A DNA stretch of 64,000 nt from Lentilactobacillus parafarraginis DSM 18390 = JCM 14109. GTDB lineage: Bacteria > Bacillota > Bacilli > Lactobacillales > Lactobacillaceae. The notes under the pieces are model-generated. The model ran no database searches. It was not told the DNA's origin and was given only the letters and a program-made list of their open reading frames with translations. Shown piece after piece: positions 43,800-52,559 of this stretch. The stretch is from positions 1 to 64,000 of the forward strand of contig NZ_AZFZ01000001.1 in NCBI RefSeq assembly GCF_001435895.1, given 5' to 3'. The translations under genes were made by a program, and so were the position numbers. Each line of letters begins with the position of its first letter. Position 1 is the first letter of the stretch.

Positions 43800-45029
43800 T
43801 TAGTCACATCCCTTAAATGCAATCACCGCATTATGGCCTCCAAAACCAAATGAATTACTGATTGCGACGTTAACGGGTGCCTTTTTATTGTCATCATTAA
43901 CCAGGTTGACGGTGCATTCTTCATCTTGGTGCTGCACCCCAACGTTAACCGGCATCTGGTTACGTTGAATGGCCCCGATCGTGGCAACGGCTTCAATCGC
44001 GCCGGCTGCGCCCAGTGCATGACCGGTCATGCCTTTGGTGCTGCTGACCTTCACGTGATCGTTAGTTGAGAAGACCTCACTAATGGCTTTTGACTCAGCA
44101 CTGTCGTTTGCATGGGTACTAGTCCCGTGGGCATTAATATAATCAACGTCTTCTGCGGCAACGCCAGCTTCGTCAATGGCCATCTGCATGGCCCGCTTGG
44201 CACCCTTACCTTCTGGATCAGGGGCAGTCATGTGGTAAGCGTCACTGGTAGTTCCGTAACCGACAATTTCAGCCAAAATTTTGGCACCACGCTGTTTCGC
44301 ATGATCGTAATCTTCAAGAATTAAGGTGCCTGAACCTTCCCCCATTACGAAGCCGTTTCGATCCTTATCAAACGGAATCGAAGCCTTTGTTGGGTCCTCG
44401 GCCTTTGATAAAGCGGTCAGTGAAGCAAATCCAGAGATCCCAATTTCATTGACTGAGGCCTCGGTACCACCGGTAATCATGACTTTAGCCTTACCGAGCT
44501 TAATCTGCTCAAAAGCATTGCCGATCGCGTTGGTTCCTGAAGAACAGGCAGTTACGATTGCCTGGCTGGTATTTTGGGCGTTAAAAGCAATTGAAATGTT
44601 TCCGGCGGCCATATTAATGATTGAATCCGGCACAAAGAGTGGGGACACCCGCTTAGGTCCCTTATCATGCATCTTAATGACCTGCTGCTCGATAGTTGTC
44701 AGGCCACCAATTCCGGAGCCATAGATGACCCCCAAGTCCTCGGGGGCAACGTTGGTTTCGTCCAAGCCAGCATCTTCCATTGCTTCCTTGGCTGAATACA
44801 GCGCGTAAGTACAGAAAAGATCGTTCCGTTTGGCAAATTTCTTATCCACCCGTTTGGTTGGTTCAAAGTCTTTGACTTCACCAGCAACCGTAATTCCGGT
44901 CGGTTCAGAATCAAACTTTGTAATCTTATTAATCCCAACCTTTGAATTAAAGAGGTTGGTTAAAAATGTCTCAACATCATTTCCGATGGGGGTAACGGCT
45001 CCCATTCCGGTAACAACTACTCTGTTCAT
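43800..45029 (-). CDS. fabF: 3-oxoacyl-ACP synthase II
   Basis: Condensing enzyme that extends acyl-ACP with malonyl-ACP. At 409 residues the length is normal. The catalytic triad is Cys in TACSSGTNAIG near residue 163, His in NAHGTSTHAND near 300 and His in GMTGHALGAAG near 338. AAAGGAGA precedes the ATG. It is the only elongating synthase in the operon and may therefore set chain length and, with FabZ-type enzymes, unsaturation. Confidence 0.97.
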   Translation of the reverse strand: MNRVVVTGMGAVTPIGNDVETFLTNLFNSKVGINKITKFDSEPTGITVAGEVKDFEPTKRVDKKFAKRNDLFCTYALYSAKEAMEDAGLDETNVAPEDLGVIYGSGIGGLTTIEQQVIKMHDKGPKRVSPLFVPDSIINMAAGNISIAFNAQNTSQAIVTACSSGTNAIGNAFEQIKLGKAKVMITGGTEASVNEIGISGFASLTALSKAEDPTKASIPFDKDRNGFVMGEGSGTLILEDYDHAKQRGAKILAEIVGYGTTSDAYHMTAPDPEGKGAKRAMQMAIDEAGVAAEDVDYINAHGTSTHANDSAESKAISEVFSTNDHVKVSSTKGMTGHALGAAGAIEAVATIGAIQRNQMPVNVGVQHQDEECTVNLVNDDNKKAPVNVAISNSFGFGGHNAVIAFKGCD

Positions 45030-45047
45030 GAAATGTCTCCTTTACTC

Positions 45048-45776
45048 CTAGATCGTCAGGCCGCCATCAACGGTAACAACCTGCCCGGTGATGTATTGAT
45101 TGTGAATCAAGAATGCGACCGTATCAGCAATTTCATCAGCCTCACCAAAACGTTTCAACGGAATCTGGTCGGCAAATTCTTTCTGCCGGCGATCACTCAT
45201 CTTTTCAGTCATGGCCGTGCGGATCATGCCGGGAGCAACCGCATTTGCGCGAATGTTTCGCAGTGTGCCTTCACGAGCAGCCGTTTTGGTTAAGCCCACA
45301 AGGCCGGCTTTGCTGGCCGAGTAGTTGGCCTGACCTAAGTTTCCGTGAAGCCCTGAAATACTTGAAATGTTCACAATTGCGCCGGATCGCGCCTTTTGCA
45401 TCACCTTCATGGCAAACTTAGTCATGTTAAACGCGCCAACTAAATTGGTATCTAGAACCGCTTTGAAATCTTCAAGGCTTAAGCGACTCAACAATTTATC
45501 TTTGGTGATGCCGGCATTATTCACCAGCACGTCAAGTTGGCCATAGGTTTCAACGGCCGTGTCAATCATTGATTTAGCGTCATCTTCGTCAACAACGTCA
45601 CCGACCACATTAATGTACTGATCGGAAAACTCAGCCAACTGTTGCTTCACCTCATCACTTAACGGATGATGACTATTGATGATCACCGAAAAGCCATCGT
45701 GAAGCAATCGACTGGCGATTGCCAACCCGATTCCTTTGGCAGCACCGGTAACTAACGCTACTTGTTTCTCACTCAT
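45048..45776 (-). CDS. fabG: 3-oxoacyl-ACP reductase
   Basis: NADPH-dependent SDR enzyme that reduces 3-ketoacyl-ACP. At 242 residues the length is normal. TGAAKGIGLAIA (residues 11-22) binds the cofactor; the active residues are Ser in NISSISG near 140 and Tyr/Lys in YSASK near 152. Its ATG overlaps the fabD stop (TAATG), so translation is coupled. Confidence 0.97.
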   Translation of the reverse strand: MSEKQVALVTGAAKGIGLAIASRLLHDGFSVIINSHHPLSDEVKQQLAEFSDQYINVVGDVVDEDDAKSMIDTAVETYGQLDVLVNNAGITKDKLLSRLSLEDFKAVLDTNLVGAFNMTKFAMKVMQKARSGAIVNISSISGLHGNLGQANYSASKAGLVGLTKTAAREGTLRNIRANAVAPGMIRTAMTEKMSDRRQKEFADQIPLKRFGEADEIADTVAFLIHNQYITGQVVTVDGGLTI

Positions 45777-46693
45777 TATTTCACCAACTTCATGTTTGTT
45801 CTTACTTCGTTTAGGGTTGCCACGCTATCCACGTGGTAGGCCTGGACGTTGGGAATTGATTTCAACGCGAACTTCATCAACGTATCGCCAGGGCCGATCT
45901 CGATCATTGCCTGACTATCAAGGTTGTGAAGGGCTTGCAGACAGTCGACGAAATACGTTGGGTTGACCAGTTGATCAACCAACGTCTGCTTCACGTGTGC
46001 CAGTTCGAACGGCTGCTTAGTCGTGTTACTGATAACCGGGAATTTAAAATCATGAAATGCGACATTGACAACCCGGTCAGCCAACAAATCGCTGGCTTCC
46101 TGCATAAACGGGGTGTGGGAGGCAACCGTCATCTTGAGCGGTACCACCCGTTTAATCCCGTGTTCATGCAGAAAATCAGTTGCGGCAGCAAGGCCCGCTT
46201 CCGAACCGCCAATCACAATTTGAGAAGTTGTGTTGTAGTTAGCCGGATAAATCTCGCCGGCCTGTGAACCCACACGACAAGCTTCCCGGACAATATCGGG
46301 ATTGGCCTTTAGCACGGCGGCCATTTTTCCGGGATGGTTTTGTCCAGCCCGGTCCATATATTGACTGCGATCGTGAACCAATGGCAATGCATCTTCAAAT
46401 TGAATTCCGCGGGCGGCGATCAGCGCACTATATTCGCCTAAGCTCAGGCCGGCAGCGCCGATGGGGGCCCCAACATCTTTTTCAAGGATGCGGTAAATCC
46501 CGGTGCTCATCGTCACAATTGCGACCTGCGTATTCTTAGGATCGCTCATCACGTCTGGATTGCGAAGGTCCAAGTGTAAAATATCAGAGGCCTCTTCAAT
46601 GGTGTCGCGGTAGATCGATTCTTGCTGATAAATATCCTGGCCCATCCCGGCAAACTGCTTGCCTTGGCCGCTAAATAAATAACTTAGTTTCAA
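45776..46693 (-). CDS. fabD: Malonyl-CoA-ACP transacylase
   Basis: Moves malonate from CoA to ACP. The 305-residue protein has the nucleophile Ser in GLSLGEYSALIAA near residue 90 and the active His in VASHTPFM near 198. The start is TTG at 46693, with only a weak GGGTTG ribosome site, 12 bases after the acpP stop. Weak initiation could keep the level below that of ACP. The SGQGKQ motif near residue 8 supports this start. Confidence 0.95.
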   Translation of the reverse strand: MKLSYLFSGQGKQFAGMGQDIYQQESIYRDTIEEASDILHLDLRNPDVMSDPKNTQVAIVTMSTGIYRILEKDVGAPIGAAGLSLGEYSALIAARGIQFEDALPLVHDRSQYMDRAGQNHPGKMAAVLKANPDIVREACRVGSQAGEIYPANYNTTSQIVIGGSEAGLAAATDFLHEHGIKRVVPLKMTVASHTPFMQEASDLLADRVVNVAFHDFKFPVISNTTKQPFELAHVKQTLVDQLVNPTYFVDCLQALHNLDSQAMIEIGPGDTLMKFALKSIPNVQAYHVDSVATLNEVRTNMKLVK

Positions 46694-46705
46694 AATATCA
46701 ACCCA

Positions 46706-46945
46706 CTATTCAGCTTTTTGCTTCAAAACGTAGTTTACCAAATCGTCAACCGTTTCCATGCCATCATCGGTTTCGATTTCGATGTCGTAAGTATCTTCAA
46801 TTTTGTCAACAACTTCAAAGATGTCCAAGCTGTCAAGATCCAAATCATTCTTGAAGTTGGTATCTTCCTTAATTTTGTCTGCGTCAACGTCCAATTGGTC
46901 TACCACGATATTCTTTACTTGGTTGAATACTTCTTCTTTAGTCAT
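46706..46945 (-). CDS. acpP: Acyl carrier protein
   Basis: A 79-residue, very acidic carrier protein. The phosphopantetheine Ser is in DLDSLDIFE (Ser near residue 39). CGGAGGA lies ten bases before the ATG. It sits between fabH and fabD. The phosphopantetheinyl transferase gene is not in this window. Confidence 0.97.
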   Translation of the reverse strand: MTKEEVFNQVKNIVVDQLDVDADKIKEDTNFKNDLDLDSLDIFEVVDKIEDTYDIEIETDDGMETVDDLVNYVLKQKAE

Positions 46946-47017
46946 TTTGTAATTCCTCCGAATTTAATGTTAGTTTTTAGTTTTTTGAACCCTTTTAAGT
47001 GGTGCGTGAAACACAAG

Positions 47018-48001
47018 TTAATACGTCAAGATCATGGTGCCGACCGTTAAGCCGCCGCCAAATCCCGACAGCGCAATGACATCACCGCGCTTGATAATCC
47101 CGTCTTTGACCAGCTGGTTCAGCAAAATCGGCTCGCTGGCCGCGGCGGTATTGCCATACTCATCGATGTTGACGGGAAATTTTTCCGGTGCCACATTCAG
47201 CGTCGCCGCAATCCGCTCAACAATTCGACTATTGGCCTGATGAAGCACAAAATGATCGATGTCGGCAACGCTTAGAGAAGCTTGGGCCAAAGCCCGGTTA
47301 ATGGATTGGGGGACTTCATTAACCGCGAACCGATAAACCCGCCGCCCGTTCATTTTAAAGAACGGGTTGGTAGCGGTCTGATCCTTGGTGAACGGTGTCG
47401 GCTGACCGGTTTGGCCAGCCGTCAGGTACTGTCCCATGCTGCCAAGTGTCTTCAAGTCTTCGGCCCGAAACGATCCGGCGGACTTCTCGGCATTTTCAAT
47501 TAGAACACCGCCAGCACCGTCGCCAAACAGGACGGCGGTCGACCGGTCATGCCAATCAATCAGTTTACTGAGCGTTTCCCCACCGATTAAAATCGCGTGT
47601 TTGCGTTGATCGCCCATCAACATCTGGCGAACCACTTTGAGGCCATAGACGAACCCCGAACAAGCAGCGTCAAGATCCATTGCAACCGCGTTATCCGCCC
47701 CCAGGTTTCCCTGCACGATTGCGGCCGTAGCCGGAGTCAGATAATCTGGTGACATTGTCGCGACCACAATCAGGTCAATGTCTCGAGCCATTAAGCCGCT
47801 CTTTTTCAGCAGCTGATTGGCAACGGCTGTCCCCAGCGAGCTGGTGGTTTCATGAGTAGCAATGTGCCGCCGCTTAATGCCGGTTCTCTGGGTGATCCAC
47901 TCATCGGATGTATCCATCATCGTTGACAATTGATCATTGTCAACAACGTGGTCGGGAACCGCGGCGGCCGTTGCCATAATTTTGAAATCTTCAAACTTCA
48001 T
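47018..48001 (-). CDS. fabH: 3-oxoacyl-ACP synthase III
   Basis: Starts fatty acid synthesis by condensing acetyl-CoA (or another primer) with malonyl-ACP. The 327-residue protein has the triad Cys in DAACSGFVYG near residue 112, His in FVLHQANSRI near 248 and Asn in GNTAAAS near 280. Its ATG overlaps the fabT stop (ATGA), so it is translationally coupled to the regulator. Primer preference is not readable. Confidence 0.96.
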   Translation of the reverse strand: MKFEDFKIMATAAAVPDHVVDNDQLSTMMDTSDEWITQRTGIKRRHIATHETTSSLGTAVANQLLKKSGLMARDIDLIVVATMSPDYLTPATAAIVQGNLGADNAVAMDLDAACSGFVYGLKVVRQMLMGDQRKHAILIGGETLSKLIDWHDRSTAVLFGDGAGGVLIENAEKSAGSFRAEDLKTLGSMGQYLTAGQTGQPTPFTKDQTATNPFFKMNGRRVYRFAVNEVPQSINRALAQASLSVADIDHFVLHQANSRIVERIAATLNVAPEKFPVNIDEYGNTAAASEPILLNQLVKDGIIKRGDVIALSGFGGGLTVGTMILTY

Positions 48002-48465
48002 TTTGATGAGACCTCGCCAATAAAATCTTCGACATTTAACAATGCCTGTTTCATTTTTTTAATATCGGCACCCCCGAATCCCTTGAGACACTGCTCAACG
48101 AGTTTTCGGTGAAACGCGTAGTGGGCCCGATACAGCAGCCGCCCCTTACTTGTTAGCGCAAGGTTGATGATTCGCCGATCCTGAAGGTTGGTAATCCGGG
48201 TGATGTAGCCCTTCCGTTCCAAATTATTTAAATTTGCCGTAAGGGTTCCCTTACTCAAGCGGAGAATCCGGGCGACTTCCGACGTCGTTTTCCGGTCGTG
48301 TAGGCCGATCGTATGAACCAAATGCAACTCTTTTGCAGTGATGTCCTTAAAACGACTCTTTCGAATCTCGCTTTCTTCAATTCGCATAATCTGGTCATAA
48401 ATGTCGATTAGCGCATCGCTGATAAAGTTGTAGTCAGCTTTAATTTCATCACTCGTAGCATTCAT
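47998..48465 (-). CDS. fabT: MarR family repressor of fatty acid synthesis, FabT
   Basis: A 155-residue winged-helix protein (HTH around TTSEVARILRLSKGTLTANLNNLERKGY split over residues 68-95). FabT uses long-chain acyl-ACP as corepressor and binds ATTTGATNATCAAAT-like sites. Two such palindromes lie upstream of the operon, so it represses its own gene together with the pathway. AGGAGA precedes the ATG. It is second in the operon, after fabZ. Confidence 0.93.
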   Translation of the reverse strand: MNATSDEIKADYNFISDALIDIYDQIMRIEESEIRKSRFKDITAKELHLVHTIGLHDRKTTSEVARILRLSKGTLTANLNNLERKGYITRITNLQDRRIINLALTSKGRLLYRAHYAFHRKLVEQCLKGFGGADIKKMKQALLNVEDFIGEVSSK

Positions 48466-48492
48466 TGGTTTTCTCCTAGTTTCTGAGACGAC

Positions 48493-48939
48493 TTAAATTT
48501 TCTTTTTGGGATCCGGCACAATGAAACTCAGTGTCGCCGAGCAGGCAACTTTATCGTCAACCTTGGCTTCACACTTTACCTTGCCCATGTTGTCACGCTG
48601 TTTTTCCATATCAACGTGCAATTTCAAAACGTCGCCGGGACGAACAACTTTTCTAAACTTAGCATTATCAATTGAACCAAGATAGGCAGTCTTGCCGAGG
48701 TACTTTTCGGTCTTTAAAATCAGAATTGACGCCGCCTGGGCTAACGATTCGATAATTAAGACCCCTGGCATAACGGGATTCCCAGGGAAATGCCCCTGAA
48801 AAAACTCTTCGTTAATCGTGACGTTCTTGGTACAAACAATCGACTCTCCAGGATTGAGTTCATCAACCCGGTCCATAAACAGGATCGGATAACGGTTGGG
48901 AATCAAATCCATAATTTCCGAAGCATCTAATACACTCAT
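48493..48939 (-). CDS. fabZ: 3-hydroxyacyl-ACP dehydratase FabZ
   Basis: Dehydrates 3-hydroxyacyl-ACP to trans-2-enoyl-ACP. The 148-residue protein has the canonical motif EFFQGHFPGNPVMPGV with the catalytic His, and the Glu in LIIESLAQA. The start at ATG 48939 is fixed by AAAGGAAG; the frame open to 48975 lacks a site. It is the first operon gene, right behind the FabT-controlled promoters. Relatives at this place may also isomerise the double bond (FabN-like), which would supply unsaturated fatty acids. Confidence 0.94.
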   Translation of the reverse strand: MSVLDASEIMDLIPNRYPILFMDRVDELNPGESIVCTKNVTINEEFFQGHFPGNPVMPGVLIIESLAQAASILILKTEKYLGKTAYLGSIDNAKFRKVVRPGDVLKLHVDMEKQRDNMGKVKCEAKVDDKVACSATLSFIVPDPKKKI

Positions 48940-48980
48940 TGGTTTCTTCCTTTCAGCAACAAACTGATGAAACAAATAAT

Positions 48981-48997
48981 AGTTTGATTATCAAACT
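48981..48997. promoter_or_regulatory. FabT box, proximal
   Basis: The perfect palindrome AGTTTGATTATCAAACT, extended by AAT/ATT on each side, fits the FabT consensus. It covers the -10 region paired with TTGACA at 49014-49019 on the minus strand. Confidence 0.88.
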
Positions 48998-49013
48998 ATT
49001 TATTTAAAAAAAC

Positions 49014-49019
49014 TGTCAA
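49014..49019 (-). promoter_or_regulatory. -35 box of the proximal fab promoter
   Basis: A perfect TTGACA on the minus strand; 17-18 bases further lies the FabT palindrome with a poor -10 (TTTGAT). Repressor and polymerase would compete directly. Confidence 0.5.
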
Positions 49020-49058
49020 AAAATGGCCATCACGTCGTTCATTAATTGAACAAGACAC

Positions 49059-49087
49059 ATCATATACTAAAATAGTTTGATTATCAA
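49059..49087 (-). promoter_or_regulatory. Distal fab promoter
   Basis: TTGATA (49082-49087) and TATGAT (49059-49064) with a 17-bp spacer, reading toward fabZ. The -35 box lies within the distal FabT palindrome. Confidence 0.6.
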
Positions 49088-49090
49088 ACT
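49074..49090. promoter_or_regulatory. FabT box, distal
   Basis: A second exact copy of AGTTTGATTATCAAACT, 93 bp from the first, overlapping the -35 box of the distal promoter. Confidence 0.85.
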
Positions 49091-49521
49091 ACCTTTCGAA
49101 TGAGAACTTAAATTCACGTTATTAAAACCCCGATACCTTGGGAAATAAAGCGGATTCTCAAAAAAATGAGAAAAAGTTTTCTTTACTTACCTTGATGACC
49201 AAAGAATGGCGCCTAAGATCGCGAAGAGCAGGCCCATGGATCGTTGAATGACTGATACGGCGTGATGGTGGCTTTAGCAGGTCCGCAAATTTCAACCTTC
49301 AAGAAATGCTTGATCCCAGCCGCGGCGGATTATGAAGTTTCATTGTTTGTTCATCAAGCTTGGAAATATCAGTGGTCGTTACATCCGGGCGATTTCTCCT
49401 TTGCATGGTAAGAAAATCGGCATATTCTAACCATTTCTCGCAAAACCGCTTTTGACAATGGGTTGAAATCACAAAAAGCCACTCCGTCGACGCGCTGTCA
49501 ACAAAATGGCCCTTTCTGTTA
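49091..49521. other. Intergenic region with possible gene remnants
   Basis: Between the distal FabT box and the betaine transporter I find no intact gene. On the minus strand, short frames that end at 49192 (a hydrophobic tail with MGLLFAILGAILW) and others nearby are interrupted by stops. On the plus strand a 48-codon frame runs from 49265 to 49411. The hydrophobic tail resembles the C-terminal helix of small exporters such as the LysE family. This looks like decayed coding DNA, but I cannot name the parent gene. Confidence 0.4.
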
Positions 49522-50424
49522 CTACTTCAAATCTTCGATTGAATTAACATTTTTCATATACGTTGGAACTGCCAGGCCAACCTTGGCACCATTCAAATTG
49601 GTTCCCAGATCATCGAAGCGGCCCTTAAAGTCATTATAGTAAAGGCCCTGCGTGTTTGGCAGCCAGGCACTAACCGTTCCGTCAGCTGCCTTGGTGGCAA
49701 TTGACGTCCACATTGGCTGAAGCTCCATCGCTTGGATGGTTACTTTATATCCCAATGACCGAAGCACGTTAGCAACAACGTTGGTTGACGCAATTTCTGA
49801 ATCCCAGGCAACGTAAGTTAACTTGATGGATTGGCCATGAACGTGTTTAATCCCCTTAGTCCACGAATCAACCTGCTGACGATTTTCGCGAATCCAATCA
49901 TTAGCAGCTTTCCTCGGGCTTTCACCGTGATTAACCTTTAACATGACTGAAGACATCTGTTTCGGCCGCCAATTAAAGCGGTTCAAAAGCTGATAGGCCT
50001 CTGGTTTGTCCTGTTTCAAGCCCTTTCGAACAATCGTGTTGATATGCTCGGTTTTCCCGTAGATGTTTTTGGGATCCTTCAAGAACTTCAATTTATACTT
50101 TGTGAACATCCAGTGCGGCGTCCAACCGGTAATGACAATTGGCGTTTTATATCGGATCGACTTACCCAGTGTTGACAGCATGGCTGCCGTGGAACTGGTT
50201 TGCAGCTGCCAATTTCCCTTATCCAGTCCGTAGGCTTTCATTGCTTTCTGCGTGGTCGCCATCTCACCGGCACCAGCTTCAATCCCGGTGATTGTGTAGT
50301 TGATTTGCTTACCAACCGGTTCTTTGGGATTGTACTTAGCCTGTTGGCTGGCACAGCCTGAGAGCAGCACGATTGAAAAGAGGACCGAAATAAAGCCAAA
50401 TAATTTTAAATTAATTTTCTTCAT
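49522..50424 (-). CDS. Glycine betaine/choline ABC transporter, substrate-binding lipoprotein
   Basis: A 300-residue lipoprotein with lipobox LLSGC (Cys near residue 24). The OpuAC-type domain shows ITGWTPHWMFTKYKLKFL near 98-115 and further Trp residues that would form the aromatic cage for a quaternary amine. It lies last in a three-gene operon after the permease, with GGGAG before the ATG. It is expected to bind compatible solutes in osmotic stress; the exact substrate is not readable. Confidence 0.9.
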   Translation of the reverse strand: MKKINLKLFGFISVLFSIVLLSGCASQQAKYNPKEPVGKQINYTITGIEAGAGEMATTQKAMKAYGLDKGNWQLQTSSTAAMLSTLGKSIRYKTPIVITGWTPHWMFTKYKLKFLKDPKNIYGKTEHINTIVRKGLKQDKPEAYQLLNRFNWRPKQMSSVMLKVNHGESPRKAANDWIRENRQQVDSWTKGIKHVHGQSIKLTYVAWDSEIASTNVVANVLRSLGYKVTIQAMELQPMWTSIATKAADGTVSAWLPNTQGLYYNDFKGRFDDLGTNLNGAKVGLAVPTYMKNVNSIEDLK

Positions 50425-50436
50425 TTTGACTCCCTT

Positions 50437-51294
50437 CTAAGCTTTGGGTGTTTTGCTCCGATTAATCGCTTGGGTGATTCGATCCAGGATGATTGCCAAG
50501 ATCACAATCGCCAAGCCGGCGGCAAATCCGCTTCCGGCGTCGTTTCGACCAACGGCGAAGTAAACCTTGTTTCCAAGACCCATGGCACCAATCATTGACG
50601 CAATCACAACCATCGACAACGACAGCATCATACTTTGGTTGACCCCGGCCATCAACGTCGACTTGGCAAGCGGCAACTGCACCTTAATGAGTTTTTGCCA
50701 AGAAGTCGATCCATAGGAATCGGCCGCTTCAATTAAATCAGCAGGTACCTGGCGAATTCCCAAGTTGGTCATTCGAATTGTTGGCGGCATTGCGAAAATG
50801 ACTGACGCAATGACACCGGGAACCATCCCGATGCCGAAGAAGGCAACCGCTGGGATCAAATAAACAAAGGCTGGCATGGTTTGCATGAAGTCAAGAATTG
50901 GCTTGACAATCACTTCAACCGTCTTGGATTTTGCCATCCAAATTCCCAGCGGAACCCCAATAACCAGCGCGATCAAGCTTGAAGTCAATACCAATGTCAG
51001 TGTCTGGGTCATGTCCCGCCAGTAACCTTGGTTCCAAACATATAACAGGCCAATTAATTCAAACCCAATCAGTGTCCAATGCTTGGTCTTACGATTGAGC
51101 CAGTATGTGCCGCCAATCACTAGCACAATAAACAGCCAAATTGGAATCAGATCAAAAATCCATTGAAAACCATTGATGATCCCACCAATAAAGTTGGTGA
51201 TGGCATTGAAGAAGCCGGTAAATCCTTCCAACCAGTTAACAAAATGATTGACCCAGTCAGCAACTGGGATTTGTGGAATGTTAGGCATCGGCAT
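50437..51294 (-). CDS. Glycine betaine/choline ABC transporter, permease
   Basis: A 285-residue permease of the ProW/OpuAB type with six to seven membrane helices and the EAA loop IEAADSYGSTSWQKLIKVQLPLA near residue 195 that meets the ATPase. It overlaps the ATPase gene by 14 bases. Two ATG codons (51294, 51288) are possible; the second has better spacing from GAGGTGA. Confidence 0.92.
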   Translation of the reverse strand: MPMPNIPQIPVADWVNHFVNWLEGFTGFFNAITNFIGGIINGFQWIFDLIPIWLFIVLVIGGTYWLNRKTKHWTLIGFELIGLLYVWNQGYWRDMTQTLTLVLTSSLIALVIGVPLGIWMAKSKTVEVIVKPILDFMQTMPAFVYLIPAVAFFGIGMVPGVIASVIFAMPPTIRMTNLGIRQVPADLIEAADSYGSTSWQKLIKVQLPLAKSTLMAGVNQSMMLSLSMVVIASMIGAMGLGNKVYFAVGRNDAGSGFAAGLAIVILAIILDRITQAINRSKTPKA

Positions 51295-52480
51295 TCACCT
51301 CGTTTCCGGAAATTGCTCCAAGGACGGCGCCCCGGATGATAATTCCCAATAAATGTTTTTGATCGTCAACAACCGCAAACGGAATTGACGTTTCAGAAAT
51401 CTTTTCCATAATTGTGGTAATTGGTGTATCAGGTTTCGTCGTCGGCACATCCTTTTGAACAACCGAGTCCAACTTCGTGACCTTTTGGCGGATTAAATCC
51501 ATCACGTGGCTGGCATCCACAATTCCGATAAACTCCCGCTTATTATTAACGACGTAGACCGATGAAATTTCATTTTCAAGCATCCGCCGCATCGCAATCC
51601 GCGGCCCATCCTTGTCAATGTTCACCGTGTTCGGGCGGATCATAACGTTTGCCGCGGTCAGCACCTTGGTCCGATCAACATCCTCAATAAACCGTTCAAC
51701 ATACTCGTCAGCAGGCTGCGTCAGAATCTCTTCAGGCGTCCCAATCTGAACAACTTCCCCGTCCTTCATGATCATGATGCGATCGCCAATCCGCAGTGCT
51801 TCGTTTAAATCATGAGAAATGAAAACGATGGTCTTATGCAGATTTTCCTGAAGATCCAGGAGTTCATCCTGCATGTCCTTACGATTTAACGGATCTAGGG
51901 CAGAAAACGCCTCGTCCATCAATAAGATCTGCGAATCATTGGCCAGCGCTCTGGCAAGGCCAACTCGTTGTTGCATCCCACCAGATAATTGGGTTGGATA
52001 CTGGTTGTCGTACCCATGAAGCCCAACCAGTTCAAGGGCATCGTGGGCCTTTTTAATTCGCGTATCTTTATCGACTCCCTGAATTTCCAAACCGTACGCC
52101 GTGTTTTCAACGATCGTTCTGTTCGGAAAGAGGGCAAAGTTCTGAAAAACCATACTCATTTTTTTGCGCCGAACGTTAAGAAGCTCTTTCTTATCGAGTT
52201 TGGTCAGGTCATCACCGTCAATGGAAATCTTCCCCGAAGTCGGTTCAATGAGCCGATTGATCATGCGAATAATCGTGGACTTACCACTTCCGGAAAGTCC
52301 CATGATCACGAATATTTCACCATCATTAACTGTGAAAGAGGCGTTGTTAACCCCGACCGTGGCCCCAACGGCATTTAAAATTTCAGCTTTTGATTTACCT
52401 TCATTAAGTAATTCCTGGGCTTTTTGGATCCTTCTGCCAAAAATTTTGGTAAGATGTTCTACTTTTAATTTTTCTGTCAT
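51281..52480 (-). CDS. Glycine betaine/choline ABC transporter, ATP-binding protein with CBS domains
   Basis: A 399-residue OpuAA-type ATPase. Walker A is GLSGSGKST near residue 62, the signature LSGGMQQRVGLARALA near 163, and Walker B ILLMDEAFSALDPL near 185. The last 120 residues are two CBS domains, which in OpuA sense ionic strength or bind c-di-AMP and so gate transport. GAGGAGG precedes the ATG. It is first in the operon and follows a structured leader. Confidence 0.95.
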   Translation of the reverse strand: MTEKLKVEHLTKIFGRRIQKAQELLNEGKSKAEILNAVGATVGVNNASFTVNDGEIFVIMGLSGSGKSTIIRMINRLIEPTSGKISIDGDDLTKLDKKELLNVRRKKMSMVFQNFALFPNRTIVENTAYGLEIQGVDKDTRIKKAHDALELVGLHGYDNQYPTQLSGGMQQRVGLARALANDSQILLMDEAFSALDPLNRKDMQDELLDLQENLHKTIVFISHDLNEALRIGDRIMIMKDGEVVQIGTPEEILTQPADEYVERFIEDVDRTKVLTAANVMIRPNTVNIDKDGPRIAMRRMLENEISSVYVVNNKREFIGIVDASHVMDLIRQKVTKLDSVVQKDVPTTKPDTPITTIMEKISETSIPFAVVDDQKHLLGIIIRGAVLGAISGNEVNADA

Positions 52481-52500
52481 GTGATCCTCCTCATCGCGAT

Positions 52501-52544
52501 AACCCGATAAAAAATGGCACTCGTAGGGGGTGTCATATCGGGTT
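52501..52544 (-). promoter_or_regulatory. Leader hairpin of the betaine transporter operon
   Basis: AACCCGATA and TATCGGGTT form a perfect 9-bp stem at the very 5' end of the predicted transcript. Inside lies a smaller TGACAC/GTGCCA hairpin (one mismatch) followed by six T. The element ends about 12 bases before the ribosome site. It could be a nested attenuator; the role is unproven. Confidence 0.5.
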
Positions 52545-52552
52545 TCGTAAAA

Positions 52553-52558
52553 ATTATA
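52553..52558 (-). promoter_or_regulatory. -10 element of the betaine transporter operon
   Basis: A perfect TATAAT on the minus strand, with no good -35. The transcript would begin right at the 5' arm of the leader hairpin. Confidence 0.5.
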
Positions 52559-52559
52559 A

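Noticed and set aside
49265-49411. 48-codon plus-strand frame in the fab-betaine gap
   Set aside because: It has no ribosome site and no recognisable pattern, and it lies in a stretch that looks decayed; noted only in the gap description.
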